A DNA stretch of 50,834 bases from Ardenticatenaceae bacterium (GCA_020634215.1 JACKCD010000042.1:1-50834), one strand, 5' to 3'. Counted from the first letter of the stretch, positions 1 through 8,661 are shown. Notes: generated from the sequence alone by a model not told the origin. Numbers and translations: made by a program.

Positions 1-166
1 GCAGCGGCTTCAGCCACTCATATGATTCCATATCACCATTGGCAAACACAAAAATAGCCACAATTCTCTCCAATTCGGCAAAATCAAAGCCAGAACAGTA
101 TCACAAAACCCCACTCGCGGGCGACAAAACTTGTCATTTGTCCACACTCCCCTATCATTCAGCCTT

Positions 167-1984
167 ATGGCTGAAACGAACACACAACCAGATTTTTTAA
201 CGGAACTTGGGCGGGAATTAACGGCCGTTTGGACCACCCTCCGCGCCGAAAGCCAGCAAATGGGGGTTGCCATCCGCAACCAACTGCGCCAAGCGCGGGG
301 GGCCAAGCTCGACTACATCATCATGCCCCTCGGCGGCAGCCTGCCCGAACGCGCCGACCCGCCGCGTGGTTTTATCGAGCGGCAGCTTCCGCTACCCCCC
401 GCCCCCCTCAGCCTGGAGCAGCTTAACCGGCGGCTGCAGGCCGTTGCCGATGCCGATAATGTCAAGGGCGTACTATTTTTATTTCGCGGTTTTCAACTGG
501 GATTGGCGCAACTGCAAAACTTCCGCCGCGCCATCGAGCGACTACGCGCAACTGGCAAGGAAGTGATTGTCTTTACCCCCTACCTCAATCTGCCCCACTA
601 CTACGCTGCCAGCGCCGCCAGCAAAATCATCGTGCCGCCCAGCGCCCAGTTTGACGTGCTGGGGCTGCAGAGCGAGGTCTCTTTTTACAAAGACGCACTG
701 GCTCGCATTGGGGTCGAGGTGGACGTGGTGCAAATTTCCCCCTTCAAAACGGCGTTTGACTCGTTTGGAAAGTCGGAAATGACCCCCGAATTCAAGGCAC
801 AGGTGGATTGGCTGCTGGATGACCAGTTCGCCATGCTGACCAGCGACATGGCGGCGGATCGCGGGCTGGAACTGGCCGAACTACAGCAGTGGATTGATCG
901 CGCCCCGCTGACGGCAGCGGCAGCGTTAGCGGCGGGGCTGGTGGACGCAGTGGCGTATGAGGATGAACTGGCGGCGGCACTGTTTGTAGCCGAGGAAGAA
1001 AAAGAGGAAGCTCCCGGCGATGAACCCGACGACGAGGAAGCTAAAAATCAGGCCAAGCTGCTTCCCTGGGACGAAGCCGCGCCGCTGCTGACGGAAAAAT
1101 GGCGCAAACCGAGCCAAAAACTCATTGGCGTGGTTAGTCTGGAAGGGGTGATTACGATGGGGCCAAGCCGCCAGCCGCCGCTTGATTTGCCCATCCCGTT
1201 TTTGGGCGGCGAATCGGCGGGGGAGGCAACGCTGGTGCAACTGCTGCGGCAGGCGGAGCAAATGGACAATTTGGCGGCGCTGATTTTGCATGTAGACAGC
1301 GGCGGCGGCTCGGCACTGGCCTCCGATTTGATTGGGCGTGAGGTAAAGCGCGTGGCACAAAAAATCCCGGTGCTAGCCTACATGGGCAACGCGGCCGCAT
1401 CTGGCGGCTACTATGTCAGCGCCCCGGCCAGCCACATCATGAGCCAGCGTGGGACGATGACGGGTTCGATTGGGGTGATTATGGCGCGACCCAGCACCGG
1501 TGGGCTGTATGAGAAGCTGTCGGTGAACCGGGTGACGGTGAAGCGAGGGGAGCGGGCCGACCTCTATAGCGATGTGGCTCCGATGACGGCGGAGGAGCGG
1601 CAGGTGTTTTGGGATGGCATCATGGAGAATTACAACCAGTTTAAGCAGGAGGTGGCAAACGGCCGTTCGCTCCCCTTTGACGAACTCGACCCCATTTGCG
1701 AAGGGCGGGTGTGGACGGGGCGGCAGGCACGGGAACGCAAGCTAGTAGACAGCCACGGCGACTTTGTGGATGCCATCCACCAGGCGGCGGAACTGGCCGG
1801 GCTGCCCCACGACAACGGCCAGCGGCTGCGGGTGGTCAACTTGTGGCCGGAGCGCGACGGCTATTTGCCGCCCAAGCCGTTTGCGGCGGCAGAAGAAATC
1901 GGCCGTTGGGTCTTTGGCGAACGGCTGCGCGACCTCAGCGGCCAGCCACTATTTTTGCTGCCCTTCCAAGTGCAATTATGGTAG
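167..1984 (+). CDS. sppA: S49 family signal-peptide-peptidase-like serine protease (SppA type)
   Basis: Double-domain S49 protease of 605 aa, the size of the 67-kDa class of SppA, which cleaves residual signal peptides and other membrane-associated peptides using a Ser-Lys dyad. The N-terminal half carries the likely general base in SPFKTAFDSF (Lys 194 from the ATG at 167). The C-terminal half carries the nucleophile in NAAASGGYYVS (Ser 412), followed by the usual GTMTGSIGVI segment. An acidic, probably flexible linker (about residues 276-292) joins the halves. An in-frame TTG at 131 would add 12 residues, but neither start has a clear ribosome site, so the ATG is preferred. Unlike enterobacterial SppA, no N-terminal membrane helix is apparent, so it may be cytoplasmic or peripheral. 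Its stop overlaps the ATG of the ABC ATPase, which implies cotranscription. Confidence 0.9.
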   Translation: MAETNTQPDFLTELGRELTAVWTTLRAESQQMGVAIRNQLRQARGAKLDYIIMPLGGSLPERADPPRGFIERQLPLPPAPLSLEQLNRRLQAVADADNVKGVLFLFRGFQLGLAQLQNFRRAIERLRATGKEVIVFTPYLNLPHYYAASAASKIIVPPSAQFDVLGLQSEVSFYKDALARIGVEVDVVQISPFKTAFDSFGKSEMTPEFKAQVDWLLDDQFAMLTSDMAADRGLELAELQQWIDRAPLTAAAALAAGLVDAVAYEDELAAALFVAEEEKEEAPGDEPDDEEAKNQAKLLPWDEAAPLLTEKWRKPSQKLIGVVSLEGVITMGPSRQPPLDLPIPFLGGESAGEATLVQLLRQAEQMDNLAALILHVDSGGGSALASDLIGREVKRVAQKIPVLAYMGNAAASGGYYVSAPASHIMSQRGTMTGSIGVIMARPSTGGLYEKLSVNRVTVKRGERADLYSDVAPMTAEERQVFWDGIMENYNQFKQEVANGRSLPFDELDPICEGRVWTGRQARERKLVDSHGDFVDAIHQAAELAGLPHDNGQRLRVVNLWPERDGYLPPKPFAAAEEIGRWVFGERLRDLSGQPLFLLPFQVQLW

Positions 1985-2883
1985 CGATTGAGACAACGGG
2001 TTTGGGTAAGCGGTATGGGGCAGTAACGGCCGTTTCCGACCTCTCCCTCCACGTCACACGGGGCGAAATCTACGCCTTTTTGGGGCTAAACGGCGCGGGC
2101 AAAACCACCACCATTCGCATGTTGCTGGGGATGATTAAACCCACCGCCGGGGAAGCCAAAGTGCTGGGAATGCCCATTCAGCGCGGCCGCCCCCAGCCCT
2201 GGCACAGCGTTGGCTACCTTGTGGAAGCCCCCTACGCCTACCCCGAACTGAGCGTGCGCGAAAATCTGGAGCTGGTGCGGCGGTTGCGCCCCGGCACTGA
2301 CCGCCAAGCCATTGACCGCATCATTGAGCAGTTGGGGCTAACCAGCTACGCCACGCGGCGAGCGGATACGCTGTCGCAGGGGAACAAGCAGCGGTTGGGG
2401 CTGGCGAAAGCAATGCTCCACCAGCCGGCACTGTTGATTTTGGATGAACCGGCCAATGGGCTTGACCCGGCCGGCATTGTGGAGATTCGCAACCTGCTGA
2501 CGCAATTGGCGCAGGAGCAGGGTGTCACCATTTTTATGTCCAGCCACCTGCTGGCTGAGGTGGCGCGGTTGGCGCACCGCATCGGCATCATTCACCAGGG
2601 CAAGCTGCTGCAAGAGCTGTCGGCCGCCGAGCTACAGCAGCAGCGGCGGCGACGGCTCTTGGTGCAAACGCGCACTCCGCAAGCGGCTCAGGTGGTTCTT
2701 GCCAATGCGGGGTTTGCAGGGGAATTAACGGCCAACACCCTCATCCTCCATCACCCCGCCGCCCTCGACTGCCCCGACGACATTGCCACCCTGCTGGTCA
2801 ACGCCGGGCACCCGCCCACCCATCTTGCCATTGAGCAGGAAGATTTGGAGCAGCAATTTTTGCGGCTGGTGGGCATAGCATAA
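1978..2883 (+). CDS. ABC transporter ATP-binding protein (ABC-2 type export)
   Basis: 301-aa ATPase subunit of an ABC-2 exporter, of the type that pairs with a small polytopic permease for drug, lipid or peptide export. Walker A is GLNGAGKT (residues 36-43), the signature is LSQGNKQ (132-138), and Walker B is LLILDEP with Asp 156/Glu 157. The ATG at 1978 overlaps the preceding stop by 7 bp, so translation is probably coupled; the longer upstream reading frame is a shadow of the protease gene. The C-terminal 90 residues after the H-loop are typical of the BcrA/CcmA-like subgroup. The partner permease starts 275 bp downstream, past two hairpin repeats. The transported substrate cannot be told from sequence. 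Confidence 0.92.
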   Translation: MVAIETTGLGKRYGAVTAVSDLSLHVTRGEIYAFLGLNGAGKTTTIRMLLGMIKPTAGEAKVLGMPIQRGRPQPWHSVGYLVEAPYAYPELSVRENLELVRRLRPGTDRQAIDRIIEQLGLTSYATRRADTLSQGNKQRLGLAKAMLHQPALLILDEPANGLDPAGIVEIRNLLTQLAQEQGVTIFMSSHLLAEVARLAHRIGIIHQGKLLQELSAAELQQQRRRRLLVQTRTPQAAQVVLANAGFAGELTANTLILHHPAALDCPDDIATLLVNAGHPPTHLAIEQEDLEQQFLRLVGIA

Positions 2884-2889
2884 ATTTCG

Positions 2890-2941
2890 CGCAAAGTCGC
2901 AAAGTCGCAAAGAGAAAACTTTGCGACTTTGCGACTTTGCG
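2890..2941. repeat. Perfect 23-bp inverted repeat built of CGCAAAGT units
   Basis: Arms 2890-2912 and 2919-2941 are exact reverse complements separated by AGAAAA. Each arm is itself three tandem copies of an 8-bp unit (CGCAAAGT). It begins 7 bp after the ATPase stop. As RNA it would form a very stable hairpin and could attenuate or process the transcript before the permease, but there is no T-run for an intrinsic terminator. Confidence 0.85.
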
Positions 2942-3023
2942 TGACAAATCTTCTTTTGACTAAACAGAAAAACCAAATCGGGTTGATCTGCGTTCCATTT
3001 CTCAACCAATGGCTACTATACAG

Positions 3024-3105
3024 GTGTCATTTCGAGGTCCTCCGAGAAATCCCATTAACACTGCCAAGTGAGCTGGATTTCTCCTCGAAGACTCGTCGAA
3101 ATGGC
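3024..3105. repeat. Imperfect palindromic intergenic repeat (REP/MITE-like)
   Basis: GTCATTTCGAGG...GAGAAATCC near 3025-3052 is matched by an inverted copy, GGATTTCTCCTCGA...GTCGAAATGGC, near 3074-3105. The pattern is like small dispersed palindromes found between genes in many bacteria. It lies just upstream of the permease and probably contributes its 5' untranslated region. Confidence 0.6.
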
Positions 3106-3158
3106 ATGTTTGGGTCGAAAACTGGTTTCTGGTCGTCAGACCTAGATAGTTACAACCT

Positions 3159-3947
3159 ATGAATCATTTAACGGCCGTTATCTCAACCGAATTCCTCAAG
3201 GCACGACGCTCCAAAATGCCGCTGCTGACCATCCTCGGGTTTATGCTGCTCCCTTTTGTCGGCGGCTTTTTTATGATCATCCTCAAAGATCCGGTCATGG
3301 CACAGCGGCTGGGGATTATTAGCGCCAAGGCGCAGCTTGTGGGGGGAACGGCCGATTGGCCGACCTTTTTGGGGCTGCTGGCGCAGGGATCGGCACTCGG
3401 CGGGATTGTCTTGTTTAGCTTTATCGCCAGTTGGGTCTTTGGCCGCGAATATTCCGACCACACCCTTAAGGATTTGCTGGCATTGCCCACGCCGCGCATG
3501 ACCATTGCCCTGGCAAAGTTTGTGCTGATCTGGGTTTGGTCGCTGGTTTTGGTGATCTTTATTTACCTGGTGGGGCTGGTTGTGGGGCGTGTCGTTGGCT
3601 TACCGGCGGCTCCAACGGCCGTTTTTTGGGCAAGCACGGCGAGGGTGGCAATAACGGCCGTTTTAACCATCGCCCTCGCCACCCCCGTCGCCCTCTTTGC
3701 CAACATCGGGCGCGGCTACTTGCCCCCCATGGGGTTCGCCCTGTTGATGCTGATGCTGGCGCAGGTGGTGGCGGCGGCCGGCTGGGGCGAATACTTCCCC
3801 TGGGCTGTGCCTGCCCTCTATGCCGGGATGGCTGGGGCAGCTTACGCCAACATGGGCAGCATCAGCTACGCCCTTGTCGCCATCACCAGTCTGGCCGGAA
3901 TCGCCGCCACCTTTGCCTGGTGGGAGCTTGCCGATCAAACACATTAG
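3159..3947 (+). CDS. ABC-2 type transporter permease
   Basis: 262-aa integral membrane protein with about six hydrophobic segments. The first follows a short basic cytoplasmic N-terminus (EFLKARRSKMPLL), as in ABC-2 permeases. The motif EYSDHTLKDLLALPTPR after the second segment is typical of the family: it is the cytoplasmic loop that contacts the ATPase. The ATG at 3159 is the natural start; no strong Shine-Dalgarno is visible. With the ATPase at 1978 it should form a homodimeric-permease exporter. Three palindrome copies lie within it (3170, 3614, 3653). Its last 105 bp reappear in decayed form at 6851-6956, beyond the protease gene. Confidence 0.88.
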   Translation: MNHLTAVISTEFLKARRSKMPLLTILGFMLLPFVGGFFMIILKDPVMAQRLGIISAKAQLVGGTADWPTFLGLLAQGSALGGIVLFSFIASWVFGREYSDHTLKDLLALPTPRMTIALAKFVLIWVWSLVLVIFIYLVGLVVGRVVGLPAAPTAVFWASTARVAITAVLTIALATPVALFANIGRGYLPPMGFALLMLMLAQVVAAAGWGEYFPWAVPALYAGMAGAAYANMGSISYALVAITSLAGIAATFAWWELADQTH

Positions 3948-3948
3948 G

Positions 3949-3976
3949 GTAGGCGTGAGGCGTGCCTCACGCCTAC
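3949..3976. repeat. Hairpin, 13-bp perfect arms, just after permease stop
   Basis: GTAGGCGTGAGGC and GCCTCACGCCTAC are separated by GT and begin 2 bp after the permease stop codon. This is probably a 3'-end hairpin or dispersed repeat. There is no downstream T-run, so classical intrinsic termination is not supported. Confidence 0.65.
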
Positions 3977-4096
3977 TAGATCACAGTTGTCGACGCTGTG
4001 TCGACGGTACGCCTTTACACTGTCCCTCATGATGGCAATGGTGTCTAGCCAATGCTGTCATTTAGCTGACGATTGTCTACGGAGGGACTGTTACTG

Positions 4097-6685
4097 ATGA
4101 AAAGAATACGTGTTGTTGCGCTCGCTATTTGCTGTCTATTGGGTAGTTTGTTTGTTTTATTGAGGGTAACGGCTGAGGAACCAGCTGAAAGTAAGCCAAT
4201 CCGTTTGCAGGCTGGCACATTTATACCCGATGGGCAACCTTTATCACCGGCAAAGGTTGTGGCAGAGCCAGCCTATTACTTAGTCCAGTTTGAGGGGGCG
4301 GTGCAGCCAGATTGGCGACAGGCAGTGGCTGAGGCGGGTGGCGAAATTGTGGCCTATGTGCCGGAAAATGCGTTTAAGGTACGGCTGACGGGGGCAGAAA
4401 CGGCCGTTGTTGCCAACCTCCCCTACGTTCACTGGATCGGCCGTTTTCTTCCCACCTACAAGCTCAGTCCCGAACTAGAGCAAGATCAGAAAGAAGCAGT
4501 CGTCCAAATTATCCTCGAAGAAACCGCCGATCAAGAGAAGATAGCCCAAATCATTGCCAGCAGCGGAGCCAGGATACACCTGCAAGAAGGGGCAATTTGG
4601 CGTGTGGTCGCCACCTACGCCCAGCTTCAGACCATCGCCGCCATCGAAGAGGTTGCCTGGATTGAGCCTTATCACCTGCCAAAGCTCCACAACGAATATG
4701 GGGCAGGTGTCATTGTTGGCACCAACGCCGCCAATGCCAATGGGTATGATGGCTCCAGCCAAATTGTGGCCGTGGCCGACACCGGTCTGGGCGGCGGCAC
4801 GGCCGCTACGGCTCACCCCGACATTCCCAGCAGCCGTATCGTGGCCATCCAAAGTTGGCTGGGCAGCGTAAGTGATTTTTGCTTCACGCTTGTTATTGAC
4901 GATGGAGCTGTTGATGCCGAAGGGGGGCATGGCACCCATGTGGCCGTTTCTGCTGTGGGAGATGGGGGCGCGAATGGGGAGGGCAAAGGGGCTGCCCCCG
5001 CGGCTGGCCTTGTTTTCCAAGCCTTTGAAAACCTAGTTGAAGTTTCCCAAGACTGCCAAGACTGGTATGGCTATCCGCCTGCTGTTTATTTGATCACGGG
5101 ATTGCCAAGCGATCTCAATAATTTATTTCAGGCAGCCTATGACGAAGGGGCGCGGATTCATGCCAACTCTTGGGGCGAACCATCTGGTACCGGCCGATAC
5201 AGACCCGATAGTGCCGAGGCCGATACGTTTATCTGGAACCACCCCGATATGCTCATTACCTTTGCGGCTGGCAATGAAGGGGCAGACGATAATGCCGATG
5301 GCGTGATAGACAACACCTCTGTTGGGGCGCCAGCCACCGCCAAAAACGTCTTAGCCGTTGGTGCCAACGAGAACGACCGCCAGGGAAATTATCAATGCGA
5401 CACGAGCTTGAGCTATCTATCTGATGATGATTTTCAGGCGGGTGAAACCTGCAGCAGTATGGGCGGGAATCAAAATGGGTTTATGCCTAATGGTAACGAT
5501 TGGGATTATCTGGCGGAACCGCTGGCCTCCGATCTTTTGGCAGGCAACCGTGAGCAAATGGCCTGGTTTTCTAGCCGTGGCCCCACGGCTGATGGGCGTA
5601 TCAAGCCCGATGTCGTGGCGCCGGGCACGTGGGTTCTATCTGGCTACTCAGAACTTTATCAGCAAGGATATGGGGATCCCGTTGATCCAAACACAGGTTA
5701 TTATCAGGATGATGGCTTGGGGATGCCATTCAATGATGCTTACAAATATAATGCGGGTACGTCAATGGCAAACCCCATTGCGGCTGGTGCGGCGGCTGTT
5801 GTCCGTGATTTCTACAGCAAAGCCCACAGCCACGCGGCCAGCGCGGCCCTTGTCAAGGCGACAATTATCAATTCGGCGGTTGATCTGCTGGATGAAAATA
5901 ACGACGGCGTGAATGACAACGATTTCCCTATTCCCAACGTTCACGAGGGGTGGGGCTTGGTCAATGCTGAGGCAGCGACCGATGATTCACACCAGTTTGT
6001 AGACAATACGACGGGGATTAACACGGGGGCCACAAGCAGCTACCAGTTTACAACGACAATGGCGAACCTGCCGCTAAAGGTGACGTTGGTGTGGAGTGAT
6101 TATCCGTCTACGCCGGCCGCAGGGGTTCATTTGGTGAATAATCTCAATTTGCGGGTGACTGATCCGGCGGGAACGGCCGTTTATCTGGGCAACAACTTCA
6201 GTGGCGGCTGGTCAACCACTGGTGGCAGCGCAGACACGCTGAACAACGTCGAAAACGTCTACGTGCAGTCTGCCGCCATTGGCACCTGGACAGTTGAAGT
6301 CATTGGAGCCAACATTCCGCAAGGACCACAACCGTTTGCCCTCATTGTGGACGGTGCTTTTGCCACTGGTTGCCAACTCCCCACCACCGTCAACCTCACA
6401 CCCACTGACAGCAACATCACCCTGGACTGGGCAAACGTACCGGGAACGATTGGGTATGAAGTGTGGTGGGCAGACAACGACCCCTACTTTGCGCCGGGCG
6501 CAAACTGTGCCGCAGCCTCAAACTGTGCCCTCGTCGCCGACAACACCTTTACCCACAGCGGCGTAGTATATGATCCAGACCACAATATCACCTACCTCGT
6601 TTTTGCTGGCAACTGCACGGCCCCAAGCAATCCATTAGCACACTGGGGAATCTTTAACTTTAACATCACGCCCGGCTCACCTTAA
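4097..6685 (+). CDS. Secreted subtilisin-like serine protease (S8), KP-43-like
   Basis: 862-aa exported protease. The ATG at 4097 has a GGAGGG ribosome site 10 bp upstream and opens with a signal peptide (basic MKRIR, then a long hydrophobic core); an in-frame TTG at 4073 is less likely. A prodomain-like region covers about residues 35-200. The S8 triad is intact: Asp 228 (AVADTG), His 278 (GGHGTH), Ser 556 (AGTSMA), with oxyanion Asn 393 (AAGNEG). After the catalytic domain comes a beta-rich domain (about 625-745, KVTLVWSDYP to FALIVDG), like the P/jelly-roll domain of KP-43 proteases, then an Fn3-like C-terminal part. It probably degrades extracellular protein. It has only two palindrome copies and is flanked by repeats of the permease tail, which suggests it entered or was rearranged at this site. 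Confidence 0.93.
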   Translation: MKRIRVVALAICCLLGSLFVLLRVTAEEPAESKPIRLQAGTFIPDGQPLSPAKVVAEPAYYLVQFEGAVQPDWRQAVAEAGGEIVAYVPENAFKVRLTGAETAVVANLPYVHWIGRFLPTYKLSPELEQDQKEAVVQIILEETADQEKIAQIIASSGARIHLQEGAIWRVVATYAQLQTIAAIEEVAWIEPYHLPKLHNEYGAGVIVGTNAANANGYDGSSQIVAVADTGLGGGTAATAHPDIPSSRIVAIQSWLGSVSDFCFTLVIDDGAVDAEGGHGTHVAVSAVGDGGANGEGKGAAPAAGLVFQAFENLVEVSQDCQDWYGYPPAVYLITGLPSDLNNLFQAAYDEGARIHANSWGEPSGTGRYRPDSAEADTFIWNHPDMLITFAAGNEGADDNADGVIDNTSVGAPATAKNVLAVGANENDRQGNYQCDTSLSYLSDDDFQAGETCSSMGGNQNGFMPNGNDWDYLAEPLASDLLAGNREQMAWFSSRGPTADGRIKPDVVAPGTWVLSGYSELYQQGYGDPVDPNTGYYQDDGLGMPFNDAYKYNAGTSMANPIAAGAAAVVRDFYSKAHSHAASAALVKATIINSAVDLLDENNDGVNDNDFPIPNVHEGWGLVNAEAATDDSHQFVDNTTGINTGATSSYQFTTTMANLPLKVTLVWSDYPSTPAAGVHLVNNLNLRVTDPAGTAVYLGNNFSGGWSTTGGSADTLNNVENVYVQSAAIGTWTVEVIGANIPQGPQPFALIVDGAFATGCQLPTTVNLTPTDSNITLDWANVPGTIGYEVWWADNDPYFAPGANCAAASNCALVADNTFTHSGVVYDPDHNITYLVFAGNCTAPSNPLAHWGIFNFNITPGSP

Positions 6686-6736
6686 AGTTCCATCAAAAAT
6701 GCCTGGCTCTTTGGCATCTTATGAGGCAAACGGAAC

Positions 6737-6774
6737 ACTTTGTCGGCTCGCAGCATGCTGCGAGCCGACAAAGT
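6737..6774. repeat. Perfect 38-bp palindrome
   Basis: Each 19-nt half is the exact reverse complement of the other (left half begins ACTTTGTCGGCTCGC), with no loop bases. It lies 50 bp after the protease stop. It can form a cruciform or a strong RNA hairpin. No T-run follows, so it is more likely a dispersed element or symmetric protein site than a standard terminator. Confidence 0.85.
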
Positions 6775-6850
6775 GAGGCTACGCTACGAATTCCTAAAGA
6801 ACCAAATACCTCTGGCGTTTCCAGATCGGTTCAACCTCAGAGAGGCACAG

Positions 6851-6956
6851 CTTATGCCAACAGAGGCAGCATCAGATCTGCCCTTGTCGTGGTCACCAGC
6901 CTGGCTGGAGTCGCCGCCACCTTGCCCTGGTGAGAACTTGCCGATCAAGCGCAGTA
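6851..6956 (+). pseudogene. Relic of ABC-2 permease 3' end
   Basis: This stretch matches the last 105 bp of the permease gene (3839-3947) at roughly 80% identity by eye. Shared blocks include GGCAGCATCAG, GCCCTTGTCG, CTTGCCGATCAA and GCCGCCACC. Small indels and substitutions break the frame and no upstream coding part is left. It shows that a second permease copy, or a duplicated tail, once stood here. The remainder of the 6686-7044 gap holds the 38-bp palindrome and a small hairpin (GTTGCACG/CGTGCAAC at 6977-6995); no intact gene is seen. Confidence 0.75.
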
Positions 6957-7018
6957 GCTTCGTAAAACCGTAGTGCGTTGCACGGAACGTGCAACACACC
7001 ACCCCCCAAAACTTATGC

Positions 7019-7036
7019 TATAATCAGCGGCAGAGG
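7019..7036 (+). promoter_or_regulatory. Possible -10 box and ribosome site for Uma2 gene
   Basis: A perfect TATAAT (7019-7024) is followed by AGAGG (7032-7036), 8 bp before the ATG at 7045. No convincing -35 box is seen, and the leader would be very short, so this is tentative. Confidence 0.35.
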
Positions 7037-7044
7037 TAACAAAT

Positions 7045-7659
7045 ATGTTGCAATCACCAGCCATCACCCATTCCGGCACGCTTACCGTTCAGCTTGAACC
7101 CATCATCCAGCTTACCGACGATGCGTTTTTTTCCTTTTGTCAGCTAAACCGTGAGCTAAGAATCGAACGAACCAGTCAAGGGGAAATGATTATTATGTCG
7201 CCAGCCAGCGGCGGTTCCAGCAATCGCAATGCCAATTTGACCACTGAAATCAACATATGGGCTAGAAAAAACGGCCAGGGAGTTGTTTTCGACTCCTCCG
7301 CTGGCTTCATTTTGCCCAACAAAGCCATCCGCTCACCCGATGTCGCCTGGGTTCAACGCGACCGCCTGGCCCAACTTGCCGACAGCGACAAAGACAAATT
7401 TCTCCCCCTTGCCCCCGATTTTGTCCTCGAACTCAAATCTCCCTCAGACCGCCTATCCGTTCTGCAAGACAAAATGGCCGAATACATTGCCAACGGCGTG
7501 CAACTGGGCTGGCTCATTGCCCCCGATACCCGCCAAGTCTTTGTCTATCAACCCACCCATCCCCCGCAGCAGCTTGACAACCCCACCACCCTCTCCGGCG
7601 ACCCCACCCTGCTGGGCTTCCTTCTCGACCTCACCCACATTTGGGAACCTGCATGGTAA
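7045..7659 (+). CDS. Uma2 family (DUF820) PD-(D/E)XK nuclease-fold protein
   Basis: 204-aa protein of the Uma2/DUF820 family, whose fold is that of restriction endonucleases; it is found in many copies in Cyanobacteria and Chloroflexota and its cellular role is unclear. The family signature is visible: an early GEMIIMSPASG, then RSPDVAWV (catalytic Asp) and, about 30 residues later, APDFVLELKSPSD (E-x-K pair), followed by MAEYIANGVQLGWLI. Length matches the family (180-210 aa). It has an ATG start with AGAGG upstream. No palindrome copy lies in the gene. It could be a stand-alone nuclease or a remnant of mobile DNA; the family is often linked with transposons. Confidence 0.88.
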   Translation: MLQSPAITHSGTLTVQLEPIIQLTDDAFFSFCQLNRELRIERTSQGEMIIMSPASGGSSNRNANLTTEINIWARKNGQGVVFDSSAGFILPNKAIRSPDVAWVQRDRLAQLADSDKDKFLPLAPDFVLELKSPSDRLSVLQDKMAEYIANGVQLGWLIAPDTRQVFVYQPTHPPQQLDNPTTLSGDPTLLGFLLDLTHIWEPAW

Positions 7660-7741
7660 AAGCGTATTGCCTCCGCTGACCGCCCCGCAAAATCCTAACG
7701 CGGACAAGCCACAACCAAAAAGGAAACAAACGACAGATGGA

Positions 7742-7792
7742 CACAGATACACACCGATAAGAAAAATCCGTGTTCATCCGTGTGTATCTGTG
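7742..7792. repeat. Inverted repeat, 13-bp arms, intergenic
   Basis: CACAGATACACAC (7742-7754) pairs with GTGTGTATCTGTG (7780-7792). The surrounding text (CGGATG/CATCCG-like halves) resembles a dispersed intergenic element. It lies between the Uma2 and GNAT genes. Confidence 0.6.
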
Positions 7793-7849
7793 GTTTATCT
7801 TCTTGTTCAGTGTATAAGATTCTCGTCGTTAAGGTACTGAAGAGCCAGA

Positions 7850-8347
7850 ATGTATATGATTGTCATTGATGCCGCGACCCTAGTTGATCGAGAGGCACTT
7901 TGCCGACTGTATTATGAATTCCACGAATTTCATGTACTGGGAGTGCCAGACCGCCTTCTTAGCTTAGGGCAACCGCCACAAACACACGCCGCGTCTGAAC
8001 TCTATCATGCTGTTAGCAAGGTCATCAAGGGAGCAGATTCTGCCATCCTCATTGCCAAAATAAACGATCAACCCATTGGGCTGGCGGAAATATATATCAA
8101 GCAAGAGGAACCCAACCCGCTCAGAACGGCGTATCGGTATGGGCATTTGCAAAGCTTACTGGTCACGGCTGCGTGCCGAGGGCAAGGGGTGGGGGCAAAG
8201 CTCCTTGAAGCAGCCCAGCAATGGGCCAAAGACAGAGGGGCAGCCGAAATGCGGCTTGAGACATGGGAATTTGACGAAGGGCCGCTCCCGTTTTACGAGA
8301 AAAACCACTATCAAACGCTGCGTCGCACCTTGGTACGCACGCTGTAG
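7850..8347 (+). CDS. GNAT family N-acetyltransferase
   Basis: 165-aa GCN5-related acetyltransferase that would transfer acetyl from acetyl-CoA to an amine. The acetyl-CoA binding motif A is clear: LQSLLVTAACRGQGVGAKLL (beta-4 then R/Q-x-x-G-x-G/A), followed by helix QQWAKDRGAAEMRLETWEFD and the C-terminal PFYEKNHYQTLRRTLV segment. Length is normal for the family. The start is ATG 7850, with an alternative ATG two codons on. No palindrome copy lies inside. The substrate cannot be predicted, and no operon partner is close. Confidence 0.88.
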   Translation: MYMIVIDAATLVDREALCRLYYEFHEFHVLGVPDRLLSLGQPPQTHAASELYHAVSKVIKGADSAILIAKINDQPIGLAEIYIKQEEPNPLRTAYRYGHLQSLLVTAACRGQGVGAKLLEAAQQWAKDRGAAEMRLETWEFDEGPLPFYEKNHYQTLRRTLVRTL

Positions 8348-8397
8348 CAACATGGATCTATCATGGTCGCCGCAGGGGTTTCGTCTTGTCCCCGTCG

Positions 8398-8425
8398 TTT
8401 ACGCGGCGGGGAGGCGTGTTATAAT
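8398..8425 (+). promoter_or_regulatory. Possible promoter giving a leaderless DUF951 mRNA
   Basis: A perfect TATAAT lies at 8420-8425 with a weak TTTACG 16 bp upstream. The predicted start point is about 1-2 nt before the ATG at 8434, so the transcript would be leaderless. No ribosome site is visible, which fits. Confidence 0.35.
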
Positions 8426-8433
8426 TCCGCGCT

Positions 8434-8661
8434 ATGTATGTTGAACTCAATTTGGGCGATATTGTGCAGATGCGGAAGCAGCACCCTTGCGGGAGCTTTG
8501 AATGGGAGATTGTGCGGCTGGGTACGGATATTGGCATGGTGTGCCGGGGGTGCCAGCGGCGGGTGCTGTTGCCACGCGGCACGTTTAACAAGCGGCTGAA
8601 AAAAATTGTCAAAAAAGCGGATGCTGGGTCTGGTAGTAGTGCATTAAACCGTGAACATTAA
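8434..8661 (+). CDS. DUF951 family protein, C-terminus altered by IS insertion
   Basis: Small basic protein, 75 aa as now read, of the DUF951 family, conserved in Firmicutes and Chloroflexota and often near translation or replication genes. The core LGDIVQMRKQHPCG...WEIVRLGTDIGMVCRGCQRRV...FNKRLKKI is complete and has two zinc-knuckle-like cysteines (CRGC). The last residues (ALNREH) come from the insertion sequence that begins at 8641. If one 10-bp target copy and the element are removed, the frame ends at once with TGA after GSGSS. The domain core is untouched, so the product should still work. Its biochemical role is unknown. Confidence 0.82.
   Translation: MYVELNLGDIVQMRKQHPCGSFEWEIVRLGTDIGMVCRGCQRRVLLPRGTFNKRLKKIVKKADAGSGSSALNREH

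Noticed and set aside
10..306. 98-codon minus-strand frame over the sppA start
   Set aside because: No family resemblance, odd Trp/Arg-rich composition, and it overlaps the conserved protease frame; the first 166 bp hold no supportable gene.
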